Positions 32,276 through 39,532 of a stretch of 43,700 nucleotides of DNA are shown here, piece by piece. The notes beneath the pieces are model-generated. The model saw only the letters and a list, made by a program, of their open reading frames with translations. It had not been told where the DNA came from and searched no databases. Position 1 is the stretch's first letter, and every line of letters begins with the position of its first letter. Origin of the DNA: an uncultured Eubacteriales bacterium (lineage in GTDB: Bacteria > Bacillota > Clostridia > Oscillospirales > CAG-272); contig CAJLCI010000022.1 of the NCBI GenBank assembly GCA_905205065.1, positions 1-43,700 of the forward strand, given 5' to 3'. Position numbers and translations under genes: made by a program.

Positions 32276-32321
32276 TTTATAAAGTAAAAGAATAAACAGG
32301 TATTTTGCTGCAAAAACTTTC

Positions 32322-32590
32322 TATAATTAAAAGCGCGATGTTTGTGTCTGTAGGACATCGATTTTAAAGGTGTTCGCGTGTGAAGACATTCGCGTGCAAA
32401 GGCGTTTGTGTGCAAAGGCGTTTGTGTGTAAAGACATTTGCATGTAAAGGCATTTGCGTGATTTGTGTGTAAAGACGTATGTGTGTAAAAGCGTTTGTCT
32501 CTGTAGGCAGCAGGTTCCGCTCACTTTTTCCGGCGTCGGTTTTGTCATCCGTCGGAGTGTCTTATGACGGGTATTTGCTCCTTATTGAAT
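32322..32590 (-). repeat. composite repeat element, copy C (core plus 16-bp array)
   Basis: Inverted relative to copy A. From left to right: tail TATAATTAAAAGCG plus ATGTTTGTGTCTGT; an array of seven full 16-bp units from 32373 to 32493 (for example TTTGTGTGTAAAGACA) with one 9-bp partial unit at 32453; then the core from 32490, with GCAGGTTCCGCTCACTTTTT, a GC-rich region able to pair, CTTATGAC and CTCCTTATTGAAT. The unit is the reverse complement of that in copy A. A 73-codon minus-strand frame crosses the array, but its period of 16 is not a multiple of three. The tail contains a GATGT/ACATC hairpin that may terminate the upstream gene. Confidence 0.9.
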
Positions 32591-32639
32591 ATGGTTAAAA
32601 CGCTGTAAATGAAAAAGAATTATGAGAGGAAATATTATT

Positions 32640-34475
32640 ATGTGCGGAATTATCGGATATACCGGACGCGAAAATGCAGTACCAAAACTTCTTGACGGGC
32701 TTTCGGCTCTTGAATACCGCGGATACGATTCGGCTGGAGTCGCAGTATTTGATTCTGAAAACAAAGTTAAGGTCATAAAGTCAAAAGGAAGGCTTTCAGT
32801 TCTCAGAGACAAAATAAGCCTTATTTCCGACGAGCTGTATTCGGAATGCGGTATTGGACATACGCGATGGGCAACGCACGGAGAGCCTTCAGATGTTAAT
32901 TCTCATCCTCACGGCACTTTGAATGTCAGCATAGTTCATAACGGAATAATTGAGAATTATGCCGATATTAGGGAAAATCTTATCGGAGAGGGCTATAATT
33001 TTATTTCCGAAACAGATACTGAAGCTGCGGCAAAGCTTATCGACAGTATCTATATTAAAACAAGAAATCCGGTTGATGCCATGATTAAAGCCTCAAAGCT
33101 TCTTAACGGTTCATTTGCCATCGGTGCGGTATTTTCAGATTATCCCGGTGTAATTTATGCAATGCGCAGAGAAAGTCCTTTAATTGCGGCGGTAAGTGAT
33201 GAGGGATGCTTCATAGCGTCAGATATTTCAGCCGTATTAAAGTATACAAACCGATTTTATCGTATTAAGGAAGACGAAATAGCCATTGTCAACGAACATG
33301 AGATCACTGTTTTAGGGGCCGACAAAATGCCGGTATCCAAAGAATTGGAGACCGCGGATTGGGATATACAGGCGGCAGAGAAGAGCGGTTATCCGTTTTT
33401 TATGATTAAGGAAATTCATGAAGAACCGGAGGCAGTGCGCAAAACGCTGAGACCGCGCATTAAAGACGGAATACCGGATTTGGGTATTCCTGATCTTACT
33501 GATGAGAAGCTTATATCTTTTGAAAGAATTCATATTGTTGCTTGCGGAACTGCAATGCATGCCGGTATGATAGGAAAATATGCTATTGAAAAGCTTTCAA
33601 GAATTCCGGTAAATGTTGAAATTGCGTCTGAATTCAGATACAACAATCCCATACTCGGAAAAAAGGAGCTTGTCGTTATAATTTCTCAGTCCGGTGAGAC
33701 GGCGGATACTCTTGCCGCACTGAGACTTGCGAAACGAAACGGTGTGTATACGCTTGCTGTTGTCAATGTTCCCGGATCAACAATTGCAAATGAAGCCGAC
33801 AGTGTAATTTACACATGGGCAGGTCCTGAAATTGCGGTTGCAAGCACAAAGGCTTATCAGGTTCAGCTTGCGGTTATGTATCTTTTTGCATTCAAGCTGG
33901 CATATATTCACGGAATGCTTTCTGAATCTGATATGAAAAAATATCTTGATGAACTTTTAAGCGATGTGCCTGAAAAGATAGGAAAGTCGATTGAGCTTGA
34001 GGAAAAATGCTCTGAAATTGCAGAAAAATACAAAAATCATAAAAATATCTTTTTTATCGGCAGAGGCGCTGACTATATTCTTAGTATGGAGTCTGCACTT
34101 AAGCTTAAAGAAATTTCATATATTCACTGTGAAGCATATGCTGCGGGAGAGCTTAAGCACGGCACAATATCCCTTGTTACCGACGGAACACCTGTTTTTG
34201 CGATAGCATGTCAGGACGGACTATTTGAAAAGATGGTAAGTAATATCGGTGAAGTACGCGCAAGAGGAGCAAGCGTCATCCTGATCTGTAAGGAGAGCGC
34301 AGAACTGCCCGACGGAATTGCGGAAGAAATTATACGCGTACCGGAAACTTCCGAGCTGTTTATGCCGATGCCGGTCATTACAATTTCTCAGCTTATTGCA
34401 TATTATACGTCGCTGAGTCTCGGACTTGATGTTGACAAACCGAGAAATCTTGCAAAATCAGTTACTGTAGAATAA
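32640..34475 (+). CDS. glmS: glutamine-fructose-6-phosphate aminotransferase (isomerizing)
   Basis: The 611-residue product makes glucosamine-6-phosphate from fructose-6-phosphate and glutamine, the entry to UDP-GlcNAc synthesis. It begins MCGIIGYTGR with nucleophile Cys2 and shows LEYRGYDSAG, GIGHTRWATHG, then two SIS domains with VACGTAMHAG, ISQSGETADTL and EAYAAGELKHG, ending with PRNLAKSVTVE. The ATG at 32640 has GAGAGG 10 nt upstream and gives the required Met-Cys start; an earlier in-frame start would place the Cys internally. glmM follows. The 5' region is occupied by repeat element C and I see no recognisable glmS ribozyme. Confidence 0.97.
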   Translation: MCGIIGYTGRENAVPKLLDGLSALEYRGYDSAGVAVFDSENKVKVIKSKGRLSVLRDKISLISDELYSECGIGHTRWATHGEPSDVNSHPHGTLNVSIVHNGIIENYADIRENLIGEGYNFISETDTEAAAKLIDSIYIKTRNPVDAMIKASKLLNGSFAIGAVFSDYPGVIYAMRRESPLIAAVSDEGCFIASDISAVLKYTNRFYRIKEDEIAIVNEHEITVLGADKMPVSKELETADWDIQAAEKSGYPFFMIKEIHEEPEAVRKTLRPRIKDGIPDLGIPDLTDEKLISFERIHIVACGTAMHAGMIGKYAIEKLSRIPVNVEIASEFRYNNPILGKKELVVIISQSGETADTLAALRLAKRNGVYTLAVVNVPGSTIANEADSVIYTWAGPEIAVASTKAYQVQLAVMYLFAFKLAYIHGMLSESDMKKYLDELLSDVPEKIGKSIELEEKCSEIAEKYKNHKNIFFIGRGADYILSMESALKLKEISYIHCEAYAAGELKHGTISLVTDGTPVFAIACQDGLFEKMVSNIGEVRARGASVILICKESAELPDGIAEEIIRVPETSELFMPMPVITISQLIAYYTSLSLGLDVDKPRNLAKSVTVE

Positions 34476-34538
34476 CTGAAATTTCCGTGTAAAATAATGA
34501 AAGGAAGCTTCCACTGTGTTGGATACGGTGTTTATAAA

Positions 34539-35885
34539 GTGGGGAAATATTTTGGAACGGACGGCTTTCGCGGAGAGGCAAATAAAGTTCTTACTGTAGA
34601 ACATGCCTTTAAGGTAGGCAGATATTTAGGATGGCATTACGGCAAAGAGCACAAGTGTAAAATTGTTTTGGGCAAAGATACACGCCATTCAAGCTATATG
34701 TTTGAATATGCTCTTGTAGCCGGACTGACATCAAGCGGAGCTGATGCATACCTGCTACATGTTACAACCACTCCTTCAATATCATATGTTGTCAGAACTG
34801 AAGACTTTGACTGCGGAATCATGATTTCTGCCAGTCATAATCCGTATTATGACAACGGAATTAAGCTTATCAACAGCCGTGGTGAGAAGATGAGCGAATC
34901 AATTATAGCCGATATTGAGGCATATATTGATGGTATTATAGGAGAACTTCCATATGCATCGAGAGAGAATATCGGTTGCACAGTTGATTATGCGGTAGGA
35001 AGAAATCGCTATACCGGTTATATCATATCGCTTGCAAGAAATTCGTACAAGGATTTTAATATAGGTCTTGACTGCTCAAACGGCAGTACGTGGATGCTTG
35101 CAAAGAGTATTTTTGATGCGCTTGGAGCTCATACATTTGTAATCGGGAACAGCCCTACAGGTTTTAATATTAATAAGGACTGCGGTTCGACTCATATAGA
35201 AGGACTGCGATCTCTTGTCAGAGATAAAGGACTTGATATAGGATTTGCCTTTGACGGTGATGCCGACAGATGTATAGCCGTTGACGAAAAGGGACAGGTT
35301 CTTACAGGCGATCATATACTGTATCTTTGCGGAAGCTATATGAAGTACAAAGGCGAGCTAAAGAAAAATACCGTTGTAACAACCGTAATGTCAAATACCG
35401 GATTATATAAAGCATTTGATGAAAAAAATATAGATTATGTTAAGACTGACGTCGGGGATAAATATGTATATGAGGCCATGCAAGAAGGCGGATACTGCCT
35501 TGGCGGAGAGGAATCCGGACATGTGATTTTTTCCAAATTTGCTTCAACCGGCGACGGTCTGATATCAGCTATCAAGGTTATGGAGGTACTTATAGAGAGC
35601 AAACTTCCTTCGTCGGGGCTTTGTGCCGGGCTTGAATACTATCCTCAGCTTACAAAAAATATCAGAGTGGATGATAAGGACGCCGCTGTTACCGACGGCG
35701 ATGTGCTTGACGCTGTAAAATACGCGAAGGATAAGCTCGGCGATGACGGAAAGGTTCTTCTCAGAAAAAGCGGTACTGAACCGGTTATCCGCGTAACTGT
35801 CGAAGCCAGGGGAGAAGATCTGTGCCGGACGCTTGTCGATAAAATTGCGGATACAATAGTTAAAAAGGGTTATGAAGTAAAATAG
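34539..35885 (+). CDS. glmM: phosphoglucosamine mutase
   Basis: The 448-residue product converts glucosamine-6-phosphate to glucosamine-1-phosphate. Beginning at GTG 34539 it reads MGKYFGTDGFRGEAN, the standard family start and length; an in-frame ATG at 34497 would add 14 residues. The active-site serine loop is MISASHNPYYDNGIKL, the metal loop FAFDGDADRC, the sugar-binding loop GGEESGHVIF and the phosphate-binding loop RKSGTEPVIRV. It follows glmS on the same strand and completes, with GlmS and possibly the hexapeptide protein, most of a UDP-GlcNAc supply module. A strong hairpin terminator follows. Confidence 0.96.
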   Translation: MGKYFGTDGFRGEANKVLTVEHAFKVGRYLGWHYGKEHKCKIVLGKDTRHSSYMFEYALVAGLTSSGADAYLLHVTTTPSISYVVRTEDFDCGIMISASHNPYYDNGIKLINSRGEKMSESIIADIEAYIDGIIGELPYASRENIGCTVDYAVGRNRYTGYIISLARNSYKDFNIGLDCSNGSTWMLAKSIFDALGAHTFVIGNSPTGFNINKDCGSTHIEGLRSLVRDKGLDIGFAFDGDADRCIAVDEKGQVLTGDHILYLCGSYMKYKGELKKNTVVTTVMSNTGLYKAFDEKNIDYVKTDVGDKYVYEAMQEGGYCLGGEESGHVIFSKFASTGDGLISAIKVMEVLIESKLPSSGLCAGLEYYPQLTKNIRVDDKDAAVTDGDVLDAVKYAKDKLGDDGKVLLRKSGTEPVIRVTVEARGEDLCRTLVDKIADTIVKKGYEVK

Positions 35886-35893
35886 ATTTTAAA

Positions 35894-35940
35894 ATGTCCG
35901 CCGTCTGTGTTTTTCAGGCGGCGGACATGGTTTATTTTTT
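35894..35940 (+). terminator. glmM terminator (GATGTCC family)
   Basis: ATGTCCGCCGTCTG pairs with CAGGCGGCGGACAT (35894-35907 with 35915-35928, one G-T wobble) and is followed by a T-rich run ending in eight T. It shares the ATGTCC/GGACAT arm with the hairpins after murE and alaS. Confidence 0.92.
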
Positions 35941-35975
35941 TTAAGCTTAGAATGTAAATTATACGGATAATAATC

Positions 35976-36004
35976 TTGACTTATTTTATTAGATATGATA
36001 AAAT
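35976..36004 (+). promoter_or_regulatory. SigA-type promoter of the TerB-ATPase operon
   Basis: TTGACT (35976-35981), a 17-nt spacer and TAAAAT (35999-36004) make a good vegetative promoter directly after the glmM terminator and about 40 nt before the TerB-N/TerB-C gene. The pair of genes, and possibly alaS behind them, therefore has its own promoter. Confidence 0.8.
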
Positions 36005-36047
36005 ATTTTGATACAGATTTTGATTAAATTGTATTGGAGTGATGAGT

Positions 36048-38000
36048 TTGGATAAAAAGGAACTTGGCGCTGAGCCGACGAACAATTCAGACTCATTTTG
36101 GAATCTGTCATCTGAATTTTCTCAGGACGCAAAAGAAAAAAAATTAAAGAAATTTTCAGATGATACGGAAGCTGTTCTTATAAATGTCGGTGAAGAAAAT
36201 AAATGTGAAATATCAGAGAAAAGCTGTATTGTATCTGATGATGACTTTGCCGGCGAAGGGAAGAATCTGGCAAAGTCTGAAAATACTCCGGGTTTGGAAA
36301 CAAACGCGGATAACGCGGATAATATGTACAAAAACAGTGAAATCTCAGATACGGATGCCGGGAATGAAGAACGTTATGAGCTTGAAAAGCTGCTTTTAAG
36401 ACTTCGGGAAAGAGCTAAGCGAAATACTTCTGAGCAAGCATCATGCGGAAGCCGTGAAAAACACGGCAGTTCGGAGTATAATGTGTCGGTTCCGCATTTT
36501 CATACGCCAAGCCAAACTGGACTAATTCGTTCATATCAACCGGGTCATCCGCTTGTCCGAAGCGTTGAGGTGCTTGAATGGCCGTCAAGGTACAGCTTTT
36601 ATGAGAGATTTCGTCAGGACGCAGTCAGATACTTTGAAGCCGAAGGAACCGAATGCGAATACGCCGATTTTAATTCCTTTGTACCTCAATACTGCATGAT
36701 GACAGAAAATCAGAGACGCTATTATATATGGTGGAGAACCTGTATAAGAAACGGCAGATACATATATGCTTCTAAAAGCTATATTTTGCTGTTGCTTTAT
36801 GAGATTATAAATCTTCCTGATTTGCTTCCTCCGAATGAAGGTGTAAGGATTATCTGCAGGCTTATCTGCGGATATCATGATAAGCTTTGCGGAATCAGAA
36901 ATTCGGTTGCTGTCTGGCTACGTGACTATTGTCTTATACATGAAGTTGAAATTCCGCCTGAATATATGGAGCGGATAGCGGAATATGCGGGTAAATATAC
37001 CTCTTTTTCAGAATTTTTTGTCAAGTATGATCCGGAAACAAAGCTTCCTGATCCGCAAAGCTATATACAGCTTTTGTCGCGTTATTCGTGGTGGGACAGT
37101 AAATATCTTTCCGGTGAAAACCGGCATATATTCGACAAATGCATGCAAAATGCTCTCACGGCGGCGTACTGTTCGGAAAACTGTGACGGTATGTTTGATT
37201 TGTCACATATGCAGACGGGAAAATACATTGCCGAATCATACAGCGGAGCGGTATGTACTTCCGAGGTAAAATGCAGACTTCGTGTGTCGTACTATAAGTG
37301 TACAGGCTCCGGAGATTATCATTATGCAACCGAAATTGTAAAATATGCCGAAAATCAGGTAAGGCGTCTGATAGGAGTAAAGGCGCGTTTTAAGGTACAG
37401 GATCTTCCCAAGCGGATTTCAGATGCTATTGACGCTTACTTTGAACCATTGCTTGAAAAAGAAGATCAGAGAAGAAAGCTTGAAAAACGCAGCCGCTTGT
37501 CGACGCAGGAAATTTCGCCCGAATACAGCAAATTCTATGAGGCTGAAAGTACCGGAATTTCTTTTGAACATGCATTGGAAATTGAGAAAAAATCTTGGGA
37601 AATCACAGAAAAACTTGTAGAGGCTTTTGACGATACTGATATAAGATCCGGAGGATATGAAAAAAGAAACGTCGAAAATATGCCGAATTCAGATTTCGGA
37701 CATGCCGAACGTGCCGACATTCAGCTTTCATTTGATTCCGGAGGAAAAGACGTATATGACGGCAGTGACGATGTGCTTCGCTGTGGAATTGAATTTTTAC
37801 TTCGCGGAGACAAAATAGGATTTGCCGGGCTTGCAAAGTCTGAGAAAATGCTTCCGGATACGCTTGCCGAAAAAATTAATGATAGATTTGCCGTGCTTAT
37901 CGGGGATATTATATTGCAGCCGGATTCAGATTCTTATACAGTAATAGACGATTACCGGGATGATGCTGAAAGCTTTGTAAGCGGTACTCTTATAACGTGA
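36048..38000 (+). CDS. TerB-N/TerB-C domain protein (Shango SngA-like)
   Basis: The ~650-residue cytoplasmic product has an acidic, low-complexity N-terminus (1-140), then a TerB-N domain with VEVLEWPSRYSFYERFRQDA, SFVPQYCMMTENQRRYYIWWR and YILLLLYEIINLPD, a middle helical region, a charged linker and a TerB-C domain near the end (CGIEFLLRGDK, MLPDTLAEKINDRFAVLIGD, IDDYRDDAESF). TerB-N/TerB-C proteins are known beside DUF2791 ATPases and helicases in predicted DNA-processing or defence loci, notably Shango. Start choice is uncertain: TTG at 36048 has GGAG eight nt upstream; ATG/GTG at 36042/36039 lie too close to it. The DUF2791-like ATPase follows after 71 nt; no helicase gene is adjacent. 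Confidence 0.88.
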   Translation: MDKKELGAEPTNNSDSFWNLSSEFSQDAKEKKLKKFSDDTEAVLINVGEENKCEISEKSCIVSDDDFAGEGKNLAKSENTPGLETNADNADNMYKNSEISDTDAGNEERYELEKLLLRLRERAKRNTSEQASCGSREKHGSSEYNVSVPHFHTPSQTGLIRSYQPGHPLVRSVEVLEWPSRYSFYERFRQDAVRYFEAEGTECEYADFNSFVPQYCMMTENQRRYYIWWRTCIRNGRYIYASKSYILLLLYEIINLPDLLPPNEGVRIICRLICGYHDKLCGIRNSVAVWLRDYCLIHEVEIPPEYMERIAEYAGKYTSFSEFFVKYDPETKLPDPQSYIQLLSRYSWWDSKYLSGENRHIFDKCMQNALTAAYCSENCDGMFDLSHMQTGKYIAESYSGAVCTSEVKCRLRVSYYKCTGSGDYHYATEIVKYAENQVRRLIGVKARFKVQDLPKRISDAIDAYFEPLLEKEDQRRKLEKRSRLSTQEISPEYSKFYEAESTGISFEHALEIEKKSWEITEKLVEAFDDTDIRSGGYEKRNVENMPNSDFGHAERADIQLSFDSGGKDVYDGSDDVLRCGIEFLLRGDKIGFAGLAKSEKMLPDTLAEKINDRFAVLIGDIILQPDSDSYTVIDDYRDDAESFVSGTLIT

Positions 38001-38071
38001 TCTGTTGACAGCATTGTTTTATTTTAGTATACTGCGCGGATTGCGTTGATGTTTACCGCGGAGAAAATTAT

Positions 38072-39502
38072 TTGGCGTACAGTGAGTATTGCGCCGGAAA
38101 GGGATTTATGCTAATGGACGGAGATGAAAGCAGTTTCAGAAACAAATCTGTTCCCAAACGTATTTTGTCGTCGCTTATAGGTTCAATTGCGGCCGGCGTT
38201 GTACCGAGAACCGGTGCGCCGTATATAGCGATCGGGCGAGGAGACGAAATCTCCGCCTTGCTGTCTGATCTTGAAAAGATCAGTGAGGGCGGTTCTGCAA
38301 TGCGTTTTATTATCGGACGGTATGGAAGCGGAAAAAGCTTTTTAATGCAGCTTATCAGAGGATATGCAACCGAACGAGGTTTTATAACTGCCGACGCGGA
38401 TTTGTCTCCGGAAAGGAGAATTTGCAGCGGTAATGGCGGAGGAATTGCAACCTATAGGGAGCTTATAAAAAATCTTGCGTGCCGTGCTTCCCCTGACGGA
38501 GGGGCGCTTCCGGTCATGATTTCAAAATGGCTTTCTGAAGTTCAGCGTGATGTTGCGGAGACAGGCATCGAGATGGATTCTCCTAATTTTAGAACCGAGG
38601 TGTCGAAAAGGATATATTCCGCCGCACGGCAGCTTCAGGATTATGTCGGCGGATTTGATTTTTCATCCGTTATATCAGATTATTATGAGGCTTTTTGCGC
38701 GGGAGACGATGAAAAAAGAAGCTGCTGTCTCAAATGGCTTCGCGGAGAATATCGGACTAAGACGGAGGCTAAGCGCGATCTTCATGTTGGAGACATAATC
38801 GGGGATGATAACTGGCAGGATATGATAAAGCTTCTTGCTGTTTTTGCACGTATGACCGGTTATCGCGGAATGGTAGTGTTCATCGATGAATGTGTTAATC
38901 TGTATAAGATAACAAACAGAGTTTCGCGTGAAAACAACTATGAAAAGTTACTGTCTCTCTTTAATGATACTATGCAGGGCAGGTCAGAGGGACTTGCATG
39001 GGTGTTCGGGGGAACGCCGCAGTTTCTTGAGGATACGAGACGCGGACTATTTTCGTATGAGGCGCTTCGCTCAAGACTGTGTGACAGCAGATTTGATTCT
39101 GGTGAATACAAAAATATGCTTGGTCCGGTAATTCGTCTGAGAAGGCTTTCCGACAATGAGCTTCTTGCGCTTTTGGCACGCATGACGGATCTTCATGCCC
39201 AGTATTACAATTGGGATCCGCCTGTAACTGAGAACGATATGCAATCGTTTTTGAAAGTCTGTCTTTCACGGGCGGGAGCCGACGCATTGCTTACTCCGCG
39301 CGAGCTTTTGCGTGATTATATGGCGGTTCTCGGTATCTTGCTTCAGAACAAAGATGCGGTCTTTTCGGAAGTTGTCGGAGCAGATCTAAAGACTGACGAT
39401 AACGTAATTTCTTACGGACGTGAAGGTGAAGGAAGCCTTTCCGAATCAAGTGTTTCATACGGTGCTAAAATTGGCATACAGCCTGATGATATTATCATTT
39501 AA
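38072..39502 (+). CDS. DUF2791/BrxD-like P-loop ATPase (Shango SngB-like)
   Basis: The 476-residue product is an AAA-type ATPase related to the DUF2791/BrxD family. Visible motifs are Walker A IIGRYGSGKSFLMQL, Walker B MVVFIDECVNLYK and the later WVFGGTPQFLEDTRRGLFSYEALRSRL block typical of this family; LTPRELLRDYMAVL lies near the C-terminus. The TTG start has GGAG eight nt upstream. It follows the TerB-N/TerB-C gene, the partnership seen in Shango (TerB protein, ATPase, helicase) and related predicted systems, but alaS begins 30 nt downstream and no helicase is encoded between. Its activity is unknown; a nucleic-acid-processing role is inferred from family and partner. Confidence 0.9.
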   Translation: MAYSEYCAGKGFMLMDGDESSFRNKSVPKRILSSLIGSIAAGVVPRTGAPYIAIGRGDEISALLSDLEKISEGGSAMRFIIGRYGSGKSFLMQLIRGYATERGFITADADLSPERRICSGNGGGIATYRELIKNLACRASPDGGALPVMISKWLSEVQRDVAETGIEMDSPNFRTEVSKRIYSAARQLQDYVGGFDFSSVISDYYEAFCAGDDEKRSCCLKWLRGEYRTKTEAKRDLHVGDIIGDDNWQDMIKLLAVFARMTGYRGMVVFIDECVNLYKITNRVSRENNYEKLLSLFNDTMQGRSEGLAWVFGGTPQFLEDTRRGLFSYEALRSRLCDSRFDSGEYKNMLGPVIRLRRLSDNELLALLARMTDLHAQYYNWDPPVTENDMQSFLKVCLSRAGADALLTPRELLRDYMAVLGILLQNKDAVFSEVVGADLKTDDNVISYGREGEGSLSESSVSYGAKIGIQPDDIII

Positions 39503-39532
39503 AAATAAATAAAATTAGTAAGGAGAATAATC

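Noticed and set aside
32327..32548. 73-codon minus-strand gene through repeat copy C
   Set aside because: It is composed almost entirely of 16-bp repeats whose period is not a multiple of three; better explained as repeat DNA. Kept only as a low-interest peptide question.
32276..32639. glmS ribozyme upstream of glmS
   Set aside because: The region is accounted for by repeat element C; I could not recognise the conserved ribozyme core.
39503..39532. T-box leader for alaS
   Set aside because: Only 30 nt separate alaS from the preceding gene, far too short.
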